Assembly: GCF_013393905.1 (NCBI RefSeq)
Contig: NZ_CP040272.1
Coordinates: 3,840,001-3,904,000, forward strand
Direction of reading: 5' to 3'
Length of the DNA: 64,000 bases
Source: Nostoc sp. C052
GTDB taxonomy: Bacteria; Cyanobacteriota; Cyanobacteriia; Cyanobacteriales; Nostocaceae
Below are positions 51,593-61,042 of this stretch, one piece after another. Each line of letters opens with the position of its first letter. Within the stretch, counting starts at the first letter, position 1. A program made the translations under genes and the position numbers. The notes beneath the pieces were generated by a model, which was given only the letters and a program-made list of their open reading frames with translations, was not told where the DNA came from and did no database searches.

Positions 51593-54500
51593 ATGTATCG
51601 GAAATGGGGCTTTAGACTATTAATCGGATTCTTCGGGCTGTTAATACTATTGAATTTGGGTTCTCGTTTGGGAGCAGAGATTTTTTGGTTTCAGGAAGTC
51701 GGCTATCTCCCAGTATTTCTATTGAGGGTGATGACTGGTGGGGTTTTGTGGGTAGTGGTGGCTGGCATAACTGCTGCGTATCTACTGCTAAACTTGGCTT
51801 TAGCACAGCGGCTAAAATATCCCCAGTCTCCAAAGATTGAGTCAGCACAACTTGGCAGTGAATTAACAAATTTCCTCAGTCCTGATTATCGAAGACGTAA
51901 CGAAAGCCAAAGACTTGCGCCACAACGCTTTCAAACATTGAGATTGCGCTGGTTGTTACCTGTAGCTTTGGTACTGAGCTTGTTAATCGGGTTAATTTTA
52001 GCCCACTATGGTCAAATTGCTCTTGCCTATTGGCATTCTCCCGTTAATCAGGCTAATCTAACCATTCCCGCACTTTTTCGACCAGAGACAATCTGGCAAC
52101 TATTGAGGCAGATTATCTCTCAAGTCTCGTATCTGGGCTTAATAGGGGGAGTAGCGATCGCAATCTTAATCTATCCTCAATTTTTATTAACTGCGATCGC
52201 AATTTTGTTCAGTCCTATTTTTGCATTCATCCTCTTCCAACACTGGCCAAAGGTGCTGCAATATTTCCACCCTACTCCTTTCAACAGCACTGAGCCTTTA
52301 TTTGGTCGAGATATCAGCTTTTACGTATTTTCTTTACCTTTTTGGGAACTGTTAGAACTCTGGCTGATGGGATTATGTTTGTATGGCTTCATCGCCGTTA
52401 CTCTCACTTATCTCCTTTCAGGAAACAGTTTAAGTCAGGGAATTTTCCCCGGTTTTTCGCCCCAGCAGCAGCGCCATTTATATGGTATGGGTGGTTTATT
52501 GATGCTGGTGGTGGCTCTGAGTTATTGGCTAAGTCGCTATGAACTCGTGTATTCTAGCCGGGGAGTCAGTTATGGGGCCAGCTATACCGATGTCACAGCC
52601 CAGTTGCCAGCTTACACTGTCTTGTGCATCTTGGCAGTGGCGATCGCCTATTACCTACTTTGGCGAACATTTTTCTGGCGATCAAAATCTCAGCATCGCC
52701 GCTTGGTATTTTATAGCTTAGGGGTTTATCTCTTATTAGTTGCAATAGCTGGCATTGTTCTACCTACTGTAGTGCAATATTTAATTGTCCAGCCGAATGA
52801 GTTGCAACGAGAGCAACCCTATATTCAGCGTACTATCGCCTTGACTCGCCAAGCATTTGATTTAGAGGCGATCGATGCTAAAACTTTCAACCCGCAAGGA
52901 ACATTGACTGAAGCAGATATTCAAAAGAATAACTTGACAATTCGGAATATTCGCCTTTGGGATCAGCGGCCACTGTTAGAAACTAACCGTCAACTGCAAC
53001 AAATTCGGCCATATTATCGGTTCCCTGATGCTGATATCGACCGATACACTTTAGTAACAGATATCACTTCACGCCGACCACCTACTCCGCAAAAAACGAT
53101 AGAGCCACAGGAAGCAGTAGAATCTACAGAAAGGCGGCAAGTATTGATTGCTGCTAGAGAATTAGACTACAGTGCAGTGCCACAGGAAGCTCAAACATGG
53201 GTAAACCGCCATTTAATTTATACCCACGGTTTTGGGTTTACTGTTAGCCCAGTTAATACAGTTGGTCCGGGTGGGCTACCAGAATATTTTGTTAAAGATA
53301 TTAGCGGTGATAGTAGCGCCCTCACAACTTCCAGTGAAGCCATTCGTCAAAGCATTCCCATTGGGCAACCCCGGATTTATTACGGTGAGATTACTAATAG
53401 CTATGTGATGACTGGCACAAGAGTTAGAGAGCTAGACTACCCTAGTGGAAGTGACAATGTTTACAACTCTTACGATGGACTAGGTGGCGTTGAAATCGGT
53501 TCAGCATGGCGGCGCTGGCTATTTGCCATGTATTTGAAAGATTGGCAAATGGTGCTAACGCGGGACTTTTTGCCAGAGACAAAATTGCTACTGCGACGGA
53601 ATGTTAAGCAAAGAATTCAAGCGATCGCACCCTTTCTGAAATTTGACAGCGATCCTTATTTAGTCGCTGCTGCTGCTAATCAAGATTTTCCCAGTAATCC
53701 CAGTTATCTTTACTGGATTGCTGATGCCTATACAACGAGCGATCGCTATCCTTACTCTGACACTGGTAGCGATGGTATCAACTACATTCGCAATTCTATC
53801 AAAGTCGTGATTGATGCTTACAACGGCACTGTTAACTTTTATATTGCCGATTCAAGCGATCCGATCATTGCCACTTGGGCAGCGATATTTCCCAAAATGT
53901 TCAAACCGCTCAGTAAAATGCCAGTCAATCTCCGCAGTCATACCCGTTATCCGGTGGACTTTTTTAAAATTCAATCTGAGCGGTTGATGACTTACCACAT
54001 GACTGATCCTCAGGTATTTTACAATCGGGAAGACCAGTGGCAAATCCCCAACGAAATCTATGGCAGTGAACCTCGACCGGTAGAGCCGTATTATTTAACT
54101 ACTAGTCTACCCACAGTACCTTTTGTTGGGGAATCCTCCCGCAGAGAAGAATTTATTCTACTTCTCCCCTATACTCCCAAACAACGGACTAATTTAATCG
54201 CTTGGCTAGCCGCGCGATCGGATGGCAAGAACTATGGTAGGCTAGTCTTGTATGTCTTTCCTAAAGAACGCCTGGTTTATGGAACAGAGCAAATCGAGGC
54301 GCGAATTAACCAAGACCCAGTAATTTCACAGCAAATTTCCCTGTGGAATCGCCAGGGATCGAGAGCTATTCAAGGCAATCTCCTAGTAATTCCCATTGAC
54401 CAATCGCTGCTATATGTCGAGCCAATCTATCTAGAAGCCACGCAGAATAGTTTGCCAACTTTAGTACGGGTAGTGGTGGCTTACGAAAACCGGATTGTCA

Positions 54501-54604
54501 TGGCACAAACCTTAGAACAAGCATTGCAGGGAATTTTTAAACCAGAAGTTACACCAGCGCCGGCAATTATCCGTCCCTTTGAAGAAGCAGCCCCGCCAGG
54601 TTAA
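51593..54604 (+). CDS. UPF0182 family membrane protein
   Basis: This 1003-residue protein has about seven membrane segments in the first 420 residues, then a large soluble domain. Family blocks include LFGRDISFYVFSLPFWELLELW, the SSRGVSYGASYTDV region, TYTHGFGFTVSPVN-like YTHGFGFTVSPVNTVG, and GSAWRRWLFAMYLKD. COG1615/UPF0182 proteins are widespread in cyanobacteria and actinobacteria but have no known function. Length is normal and the start is ATG 51593. Confidence 0.9.
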   Translation: MYRKWGFRLLIGFFGLLILLNLGSRLGAEIFWFQEVGYLPVFLLRVMTGGVLWVVVAGITAAYLLLNLALAQRLKYPQSPKIESAQLGSELTNFLSPDYRRRNESQRLAPQRFQTLRLRWLLPVALVLSLLIGLILAHYGQIALAYWHSPVNQANLTIPALFRPETIWQLLRQIISQVSYLGLIGGVAIAILIYPQFLLTAIAILFSPIFAFILFQHWPKVLQYFHPTPFNSTEPLFGRDISFYVFSLPFWELLELWLMGLCLYGFIAVTLTYLLSGNSLSQGIFPGFSPQQQRHLYGMGGLLMLVVALSYWLSRYELVYSSRGVSYGASYTDVTAQLPAYTVLCILAVAIAYYLLWRTFFWRSKSQHRRLVFYSLGVYLLLVAIAGIVLPTVVQYLIVQPNELQREQPYIQRTIALTRQAFDLEAIDAKTFNPQGTLTEADIQKNNLTIRNIRLWDQRPLLETNRQLQQIRPYYRFPDADIDRYTLVTDITSRRPPTPQKTIEPQEAVESTERRQVLIAARELDYSAVPQEAQTWVNRHLIYTHGFGFTVSPVNTVGPGGLPEYFVKDISGDSSALTTSSEAIRQSIPIGQPRIYYGEITNSYVMTGTRVRELDYPSGSDNVYNSYDGLGGVEIGSAWRRWLFAMYLKDWQMVLTRDFLPETKLLLRRNVKQRIQAIAPFLKFDSDPYLVAAAANQDFPSNPSYLYWIADAYTTSDRYPYSDTGSDGINYIRNSIKVVIDAYNGTVNFYIADSSDPIIATWAAIFPKMFKPLSKMPVNLRSHTRYPVDFFKIQSERLMTYHMTDPQVFYNREDQWQIPNEIYGSEPRPVEPYYLTTSLPTVPFVGESSRREEFILLLPYTPKQRTNLIAWLAARSDGKNYGRLVLYVFPKERLVYGTEQIEARINQDPVISQQISLWNRQGSRAIQGNLLVIPIDQSLLYVEPIYLEATQNSLPTLVRVVVAYENRIVMAQTLEQALQGIFKPEVTPAPAIIRPFEEAAPPG

Positions 54605-54721
54605 ATAATTTTAAGACTAAATCGTTACATAGCTGACAATAGTCAGAGATTGCCATTAACAAAATTTATTGCAACAGACATAGTTTAATGTTCAACATAA
54701 TGTAATAGACACTAAAAGTTA

Positions 54722-54904
54722 ATGGACATGCTACAAAATAACCAACTAGAAATCCGTCACATTAATCCTGAAGTGAGACAGTTGATTAAAATGTACGCCA
54801 ATGTTAATAACTGTACGCAGTCTGAGATGTTGGAGCGCATTGTTTTGGAGTGGAACGCCCAACAAAGCGAGAGCGAAAGACCACCAGGAGACGAAGATGA
54901 ATAG
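54722..54904 (+). CDS. small hypothetical protein, possible ribbon-helix-helix
   Basis: This 60-residue protein starts MDMLQNNQLEIRHINPEVRQLIKMYANVNNCTQSEMLERIVLEW. A strand (LEIRHI) followed by two helices fits a CopG-like RHH DNA-binding fold. The tail is acidic. No toxin gene is next to it. ATG 54728 is an alternative start. Confidence 0.55.
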   Translation: MDMLQNNQLEIRHINPEVRQLIKMYANVNNCTQSEMLERIVLEWNAQQSESERPPGDEDE

Positions 54905-54961
54905 TTTTTTGCTACAATCCTTAATCTTCTTGTAACGAGAGATTTTAATTAATTTGGCTCT

Positions 54962-55435
54962 CTAATTCAAGAAAAACTTTCTAGAGATTGGGTCTTGTTT
55001 GAGGGATTGAATAAAATCCCTCAAAGTCATCATACTGCCTGTTAAGGTGAACTTAGGAGTGCCATTTTGAGCAACGATTCTCACTTCACCATCTTGGATC
55101 TGAATCTTATTTTTAATGCTATCCCATAGAGTATCAAAGCTCTCATCATCCTTACAACCATTGGCTTCAAGGAACTTTTGGCGTACTTCTGTTTTTAGCG
55201 CTAGTGCTTCTGCTGCTTGAGTACGTGCCTCAAAGTGCCTAATTACATCTTCATAAGCACTTTCCCTCAAAGTTTTATTTTCAGTCTGAACTTGTTCTAA
55301 CTGAGTTTTTGTGGCTTGCAGTTGGGAGGCTAAAGCCGATGATTTCTGATATTCAAGTTTTAAGGCTTGTTTTGCATTGGCTAACAAGGTTTTATAATCT
55401 AGCTGATCTCGATCTTGATTTTTTTCGGCTTGCAT
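54962..55435 (-). CDS. hypothetical coiled-coil protein
   Basis: This 157-residue protein begins MQAEKNQDRDQLDYKTLL. It has a clear coiled coil over about 15-85 (SQLQATKTQLEQVQTENKTL). The C-terminus (NKIQIQDGEVRIVAQNGTPKF) may be a small beta domain. No family is recognised. Confidence 0.6.
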   Translation of the reverse strand: MQAEKNQDRDQLDYKTLLANAKQALKLEYQKSSALASQLQATKTQLEQVQTENKTLRESAYEDVIRHFEARTQAAEALALKTEVRQKFLEANGCKDDESFDTLWDSIKNKIQIQDGEVRIVAQNGTPKFTLTGSMMTLRDFIQSLKQDPISRKFFLN

Positions 55436-55536
55436 TTTTATCTCTCGATCAACAGATTTTTGGTGTCAACTCTCGCTAGTGTTGTCAGGTAACTAACGAG
55501 AGTTTAGTAAATTTTCTCTGTGTTAGCTGAGTATAG

Positions 55537-55839
55537 TTATTTCACCAATAATGGTGATTCAGAAGTAGGATTTTCCTGGATACTACTTAAACAACAACTA
55601 ATGTGCGAACGGATAGCTCGCTCGTAGACTCCAGTCTGCTGAGTGCGTACTCCTACAGCTTGATATATTAAATTCACTTCTGGAAATTCAGACCAATACA
55701 TCAAAAAAATGTCTTTAGCTGGAGTAATAATTTCATAATTATTCTCTTGTCTTTTCTTTCTGAGCTTACAATTATTTAGTTGTAATTTTTGTCTGAATAG
55801 TTTTTCAAATTCTAGAATTAAATCTGAAGTATTTTTCAT
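55537..55839 (-). CDS. hypothetical protein
   Basis: This 100-residue protein begins MKNTSDLILEFEKLFRQKLQL. It contains EIITPAKDIFLMYWSEFPEVNLIYQAVGV and a CC pair in RSHISCCLSSIQ. The fold and role are unknown. It shares strand with the preceding coiled-coil gene across a 100-bp gap. Confidence 0.5.
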   Translation of the reverse strand: MKNTSDLILEFEKLFRQKLQLNNCKLRKKRQENNYEIITPAKDIFLMYWSEFPEVNLIYQAVGVRTQQTGVYERAIRSHISCCLSSIQENPTSESPLLVK

Positions 55840-56126
55840 GGGTTATACACGTTAAAACGTGTTAAGGATGCAAAGATTATCTGGTGATATTATTTAAGTA
55901 TGACACTTCAGATACCTCTTATAATATAGTGTATCAGTTATCGGCTATTTGAGAAGGGGATTCAGTCGTCGGGTAATTTGTTGGTGCAGCCTCCCGTAGA
56001 AAAAAGGCTGTGCGATACCTACGGCGGGCTACGCCTACGCTCAAACCGATTGATTAGGATAGCCTAAACCTAGATATATCAATAAACTCAGCCAAAGGAC
56101 ATCCAAGTTTTTCTGTATAATTTAAG
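55840..56126. other. gap with a dispersed-repeat fragment
   Basis: CCTACGGCGGGCTACGCC and neighbouring palindromic bits near 56015 resemble Nostoc interspersed repeats. No gene is supported. Confidence 0.45.
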
Positions 56127-56825
56127 CTAAGAGATGGCATCACCCACATTGTTTTCTCTAGCATTAAGTATTTGCTCTGCGGTTAGCTGTAACTCTGGGA
56201 AGATAGTAGATGCGATCGCAGCATTTCCGGCAAATCTGGTTTCTTCATAAAACCCGTCAACTAATATCAGTACGGTAACTGCATTTCTTTGGGGGTCAAC
56301 AATCCAATATTCAGCAATTCCCCTTGCTGCATACTCGGAACGTTTGTAGCGATAATCCCGATCTGCGTTAGCTTTGCCAGGAGAAACTACTTCGACAACT
56401 AATGCTGGAGGCGGCATATCCAAGGTAATTGTGGATCGCGTTGCGCCTTCTAAGGCTGCTGCGAGTTCATCCGTCAGCACAACTAAGTCAGGAATGCGAG
56501 TTGTCGCACGAGAACCAGCAACAATAATTTCAACTTTATTACTTAACCGATTGAACGAGGTGAACTTGAGGAAATTGACTAGCAAAAATAGAGATATCTG
56601 GACATTTTTTGGGCTTTCGGGTGGCATTGCAACTAACTCACCTGCCACTAGCTCATATTGATTATCCGTGCGATCTTCATACTTCAAATATTCTTCAAGG
56701 GTTAGACGTTTACCAAGCTGTTGACTCAGTTCCGTAAGTTTTCCGCCAACCCCCAGCACCGCTTGCTTCATCTGTTCTTCAGTCACTTCTGGAATGTCAG
56801 AAAGATCAACGTCCTCATCTTGCAT
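56127..56825 (-). CDS. Uma2 family endonuclease-like protein
   Basis: This 232-residue protein has an extra acidic N-terminus (1-40, MQDEDVDLSDIPEVTEEQM), then the Uma2 core: LTLEEYLKYEDRTDNQYELVAGEL, RIPDLVVLTDEL and ALVVEVVSPGKANADRDYRYK (Asp, Glu and Lys of the putative PD-(D/E)XK site). It ends LQLTAEQILNARE. It is the third Uma2 in the window. Confidence 0.92.
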   Translation of the reverse strand: MQDEDVDLSDIPEVTEEQMKQAVLGVGGKLTELSQQLGKRLTLEEYLKYEDRTDNQYELVAGELVAMPPESPKNVQISLFLLVNFLKFTSFNRLSNKVEIIVAGSRATTRIPDLVVLTDELAAALEGATRSTITLDMPPPALVVEVVSPGKANADRDYRYKRSEYAARGIAEYWIVDPQRNAVTVLILVDGFYEETRFAGNAAIASTIFPELQLTAEQILNARENNVGDAIS

Positions 56826-56915
56826 TGCATTAATCCTCTCTCAATCAGTTTGAGAAGCTTTAAAAGAAAATGATTTGCTCACATTAGCAAAACACTATAA
56901 CAGACCTAAAAATTA

Positions 56916-57197
56916 CTAAACTTCATCATGAGTGCCGATATCAATTAGCAAAATTTCCTCTTCACCAGATTCTATATTTTGCACAAAGTTAAAAACAATA
57001 TGACAATCATAGTCCACTGAACACGCCCAAGCTCCAGAGAGTTTGCCCTTAAGTTTATGGGTCTGCAACAGTGGATCAAATGGATCGGCGGTTAGTAATG
57101 CTAACCGCTCTTCAATTCACTCTTGTAATTGCGGCTGTCGTCCTATCAATCGCTTAAATGCTCGTTTAAAGGAGGATGCCAGGACTACAGTTTTCAC
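56916..57197 (-). pseudogene. RelE/YafQ-type mRNA interferase toxin with nonsense codon
   Basis: GTG 57197 starts VKTVVLASSFKRAFKRLIG, then LQE and an in-frame TGA at codon 27 (57119-57117). The same frame continues IEERLALLTADPFDPLLQTHKLKGKLSGAWACSVDYDCHIVFNF to a stop at 56916. The motifs are RelE/StbE-like. One CGA-to-TGA change would explain the stop. The GTGA overlap with the antitoxin stop shows a translationally coupled pair. Confidence 0.8.
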
Positions 57198-57409
57198 TTA
57201 CGTAACTCATCAATTATCTGAGTAACGGTTCCACGGAAAACTTTACCCGTCTGGTATTCTACCTGTGCTTGAGCGATATTAGCAGCAATTGCAGAACGCC
57301 GCCGTTCTGCCAGCCGGTGACGTATCAGATCAATTAGTGTTTCTTGTTCATCTACTGATAAGTCTTCGATGCTTTCTAGAACTTGATCTAACCTGGAGAA
57401 TGAAGTCAT
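57194..57409 (-). CDS. antitoxin of a RelE-type toxin-antitoxin pair
   Basis: This 71-residue protein begins MTSFSRLDQVLESIEDLSVDEQETLIDLI. The middle is helical with RHRLAERRRSAIAANI and the end is the C-terminal toxin-binding segment (VFRGTVTQIIDELRK). Its stop overlaps the toxin start by four bases. The toxin reading frame is broken, so this antitoxin is likely a leftover or serves another partner. Confidence 0.75.
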   Translation of the reverse strand: MTSFSRLDQVLESIEDLSVDEQETLIDLIRHRLAERRRSAIAANIAQAQVEYQTGKVFRGTVTQIIDELRK

Positions 57410-57419
57410 TATCGAACAG

Positions 57420-57661
57420 AATTCAGGAGTCAGGAGTCAGAATTCAGCAATGTTTTCTGTATGACTGGCGGATAGTGCAGCGGTAGCGAGTATTTTCTAG
57501 TCGCGTCTGAATAATCGGCGTTTTTGCACCCCCACCAAATTTTCGATTTGGTGGTAAACAAGAAAGTCGCGGATCTGAATCCCCGGCTGTAAGCGTTGCG
57601 TTAGCGAGTCTTGTCTGCGACACGCTACGCGACCGAGCGTCTTGATTCTGACTCCTGAATT
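57420..57661. repeat. 242-bp element with 14-bp terminal inverted repeats
   Basis: AATTCAGGAGTCAG and CTGACTCCTGAATT bound a region containing the hairpin CCACCAAAT/ATTTGGTGG (57532-57554). Short frames inside lack coding character. It lies between the antitoxin and pheS. Confidence 0.75.
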
Positions 57662-57701
57662 CTGACTTCTTCTTCAATAATACATAACTATTACATAAGT
57701 C

Positions 57702-58694
57702 CTAAAATTGCTGCAAAAATCGCAAATCACTAGCATACAAGCGGCGAATATCATCAATTTGGTGTAACACCATTGCAAACCGTTCTACACCAAAACCAGC
57801 AGCAAACCCTGTATAAACTTCTGGATCATAACCCACAGACTTAAGTACATTTGGATCGACCATACCGCAGCCCATCACCTCTAGCCACCGTCCATTCCAC
57901 TGCAAATCTACCTCAGCAGAGGGTTCAGTAAACGGGAAATAACTGGCGCGAAAACGAATAGGTAAATCGCCAAATATTGCTTGTAAAAATACTTTAATTG
58001 TGCCTTTGAGGTCTGTAAAAGTTAGTCCCTCGTCAATGGCTAAAAGTTCTATTTGATGGAAAACTGCTGAGTGAGTCGCGTCTACATTATCTCGCCGATA
58101 AACTCGCCCTGGAGCCACAACCCGAATTGGTGGTTCTTCTCTTTCCATGTAACGAATTTGCACTGATGAGGTGTGAGTACGTAAAAGATTCCCATCTGGC
58201 AGATAGAAGGTATCTTGCATATCACGGGCGGGGTGGTCGGGCGGGGTATTGAGAGCCTCGAAATTGTAGTAATCTGTTTCCATCTCTGGCCCTTGAGCCA
58301 CGGTGTAGCCCATACCAACAAAGATATCCAGTGCCCGATCGATAATGCCATTGAGGGGATGAATGCGACCTTGGGGGCTGTAAATTCCCGGCATAGTCAC
58401 ATCCAGAGTTTCCGCCTCTAGCTGTACCTGAATTTGTGCGGCTTCTAAGGTAGCACGTTGCTGGTCTAGACTAGTTTGCAGGGATTCTTTGACTGTATTG
58501 GCGATCGCACCAATTTTCGGTCGTTCCTCTGCGCTCATTTGCCCCATACTTCGCAACAGTGCCCCTAGTTCCCCTTTCTTACCCAGATAGTTAACTCTGA
58601 GTTCTTCCAGACGTTCTAGGGTGTCGGCGGCTGCGATCGCTTTTTCTCCTTCTTGCCGCAGTGCTAAAAGTTGAGCTTCTAAATTGCTAGTCAT
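57702..58694 (-). CDS. pheS: phenylalanine-tRNA ligase subunit alpha
   Basis: This 330-residue class II synthetase subunit has an N-terminal coiled coil (about 1-85). Motif 2 follows (FYLPDGNLLRTHTSSVQIRYM), then RDNVDATHSAVFHQIE, and motif 3 GFAAGFGVERFAMVLHQIDDIRRLY. It charges tRNA-Phe as part of an alpha2-beta2 enzyme. pheT is not nearby. Confidence 0.97.
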   Translation of the reverse strand: MTSNLEAQLLALRQEGEKAIAAADTLERLEELRVNYLGKKGELGALLRSMGQMSAEERPKIGAIANTVKESLQTSLDQQRATLEAAQIQVQLEAETLDVTMPGIYSPQGRIHPLNGIIDRALDIFVGMGYTVAQGPEMETDYYNFEALNTPPDHPARDMQDTFYLPDGNLLRTHTSSVQIRYMEREEPPIRVVAPGRVYRRDNVDATHSAVFHQIELLAIDEGLTFTDLKGTIKVFLQAIFGDLPIRFRASYFPFTEPSAEVDLQWNGRWLEVMGCGMVDPNVLKSVGYDPEVYTGFAAGFGVERFAMVLHQIDDIRRLYASDLRFLQQF

Positions 58695-59059
58695 TAGTTA
58701 TTAGTCATTGGTCTTTAGTCATTAGTCTATAGTCAAAAGCTGTGAACTGGTCGATAAATAAACTTACAGTCATATCCATTAACATCAGCTAAAGATGAGA
58801 GTCGAAATTAAACCTCTGTTTATCAGTTAGAGAGGTTGGGCTAGTAAAGTGGGCGCAAAAATCCGCCTAACATCCCAGTTAACAAGACTTGGAGATTGAG
58901 CAACTTGTCTTAAAAGTAAGCAAACTTCTGCCACAGTGTACTAGTGAGTATCCATGTTTTTTTGCTGCTTGTGACTTCAGACATTGACAAATGGCTAATA
59001 ACAAATAACAAATAACTAATGACCAATGACTAATGACTAATGACCAATGACCAATGACT
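58695..59059. other. gap filled with TAGTCATT/ACTAATG heptamers
   Basis: A heptamer run lies at 58695-58735 before pheS, and a second at about 58992-59059 runs into the surE start. The stretch between has no gene that I can support. Confidence 0.7.
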
Positions 59060-59857
59060 ATGAAATTACTAATTAGCAACGATGACGGCATTTCTGCCTT
59101 AGGGATTCGTACCCTAGCCAATTACTTGGCAGAGGCCGGTCATGATGTGAGTGTAGTTTGTCCAGATCGAGAGCGATCGGCAACTGGACACGGGTTAACT
59201 TTACAGCAACCCATTCGTGCCGAAATTGTTGAAGGGATTTTTCATCCTGCTATCAAAGCTTGGGCTTGCGATGGTACACCTTCAGATTGCGTCAAACTAG
59301 CGCTGTGGGCTTTACTCCCGACTCCCCCCGATTTGGTTCTCTCTGGCATTAATCAAGGTGCGAATTTGGGAACTGAAATCTTGTATTCCGGTACTGTTTC
59401 TGCGGCAATGGAAGGTCTAATTGAAGGCATTCCCAGTGTAGCCCTCAGTCTTATGAGTCACACATCGAAAGACTTTCAACCTGCTGCGAAGTTTGCCAAA
59501 ATTCTCGTAGACCAGTTAGCCCAAAAACCGCTGCCAGATTTGATGTTGCTCAATGTCAATATTCCTGCGGTCAAGTGGGAAGAAATTGCCGGTGTTACTC
59601 TCACTCGTCAAGGAATACGGCGTTACATTGATGTATTTGATAAACGAGTTGATCCTCGTGGAAAAACGTACTACTGGCTAACCGGAGAGGTAACTGAAGA
59701 CGTGGAACCCCCAACAGGATTAAACTTGCCTCAAAATGTACCGACAGACGTGCAGGTTGTGCGTAAAAACTACATCAGTGTAACGCCGTTACAATACAAT
59801 CTTACATACGCAGATGGACTAGATAAATTATCTGAGTGGGAATTCAATTTTCCTTGA
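59060..59857 (+). CDS. surE: 5'-nucleotidase SurE
   Basis: SurE dephosphorylates nucleoside 5'-monophosphates. The protein begins MKLLISNDDGISALGIRTLA with the metal-binding Asp pair, then VVCPDRERSATGHGLTL, ACDGTPSDCVKLAL and LVLSGINQGANLGTEILYSGTVSAAMEG. Length is 265 residues. An ATG six bases upstream (MTMK) comes from the heptamer repeat. I prefer 59060. No ribosome site is visible because the repeat reaches the start. Confidence 0.94.
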   Translation: MKLLISNDDGISALGIRTLANYLAEAGHDVSVVCPDRERSATGHGLTLQQPIRAEIVEGIFHPAIKAWACDGTPSDCVKLALWALLPTPPDLVLSGINQGANLGTEILYSGTVSAAMEGLIEGIPSVALSLMSHTSKDFQPAAKFAKILVDQLAQKPLPDLMLLNVNIPAVKWEEIAGVTLTRQGIRRYIDVFDKRVDPRGKTYYWLTGEVTEDVEPPTGLNLPQNVPTDVQVVRKNYISVTPLQYNLTYADGLDKLSEWEFNFP

Positions 59858-59887
59858 ATCATCTGATTTATCAGGACAAAACTGGGG

Positions 59888-60011
59888 TTGTGTAAATGCA
59901 TCATAGAAAAATGTAGGCTATAACGTAGGGGCACTCTTGAAATAAGCGATACACATCCACCCCAAAAACTGGAAAATTCTAACTGACAGTATTTCATTCA
60001 CATTTACACAA
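59888..60011. repeat. 124-bp element with 11-bp terminal inverted repeats
   Basis: TTGTGTAAATG and CATTTACACAA are exact complements at the two ends, 31 bp after the surE stop. It is MITE-like and has no gene. Confidence 0.7.
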
Positions 60012-60145
60012 TCAACCAGAAACAGGGTATGCTGTTTTACCAAGAAATCCTCCCTCTAGCAAAATCGGTGAGACAGCATAAACTTAGACAAAATAAGTAA
60101 AAATTCTTCCAAATTATCGCCCGCTCAGTCCAGCAAGCAACACCC

Positions 60146-61042
60146 ATGTCTAGGATAGAGAACCAATTTACCGTACAATTTTGGGGCGTCCGCGGCAGCA
60201 TCCCCAGTCCAGGGCCACACACCGTTCGTTACGGCGGTAATACCCCTTGCATATCAATGCAAGCGGGCGATAAGCGCTTAATTTTCGATGCTGGCACAGG
60301 ACTACATGTTTTGGGGCAATCTATGTTGCGCCAAATGCCGTTAGAAGCTCACATATTTTTTACCCACTCTCACTGGGATCACATGCAGGGTTTTCCCTTC
60401 TTTACCCCAGGGTTTGTGAAGGGTAATGACTTTCATATCTACGGGGCGATCGCACCTGATGGTTCTACCATAGAACAGCGCCTCAACGATCAAATGTTAC
60501 ACCCGAATTTCCCCGTACCCTTGCAGATTATGCAGGCCAATTTAAATTTCTACGACATTCGACCGGGGCAACCAATCCACATCGATGACGTTACCGTAGA
60601 AACAGCACCTTTAAATCATCCAGGTGAAGCCGTAGGATACCGTGTCAATTGGCGTGGTGGTGCTGCTGCTTACATCACTGATACCGAACATTTTCCCGAT
60701 CGACTCGATGATAATGTGCTGTGGCTAGCTCGTAATGCCGACATCTTAATTTACGATTCTACCTATACAGACGAGGAATACCACTCCCCAAAATCCCCAA
60801 GAATTGGCTGGGGACATTCTACCTGGCAAGAAGCTGTGAAAGTGGCACAAGCTGCTAACGTCAAAACTCTGGTGATTTACCACCACGATCCAGCGCATGA
60901 TGACGACTTTTTGGATCGTGTAGGCAAACAAGCCGCTGCAAAATTTCCTGGCGCTATTATGGCACGGGAAGGATTGGTGCTTCAGATTCCAACCTCAGTA
61001 GCCTTATCAGAATCTTTTCCTGTTAGTAAGTTTTCTACCTAA
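60146..61042 (+). CDS. metallo-beta-lactamase fold hydrolase
   Basis: This 298-residue protein begins MSRIENQFTVQFWGVRGSIPSPGP, typical of the PhnP/RNase Z-like branch of the fold. The metal site is THSHWDHMQGFP (HxHxDH). More ligands are in LNHPGEAVGYR, ITDTEHFPD and YHHDPAHDDDF. WGVRGSIP-type proteins often act on cyclic phosphodiesters, but the substrate is unknown. Confidence 0.88.
   Translation: MSRIENQFTVQFWGVRGSIPSPGPHTVRYGGNTPCISMQAGDKRLIFDAGTGLHVLGQSMLRQMPLEAHIFFTHSHWDHMQGFPFFTPGFVKGNDFHIYGAIAPDGSTIEQRLNDQMLHPNFPVPLQIMQANLNFYDIRPGQPIHIDDVTVETAPLNHPGEAVGYRVNWRGGAAAYITDTEHFPDRLDDNVLWLARNADILIYDSTYTDEEYHSPKSPRIGWGHSTWQEAVKVAQAANVKTLVIYHHDPAHDDDFLDRVGKQAAAKFPGAIMAREGLVLQIPTSVALSESFPVSKFST

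Noticed and set aside
57444..57677. Minus-strand open frame in the 242-bp element
   Set aside because: It lies wholly within the inverted-repeat element and has no coding character.
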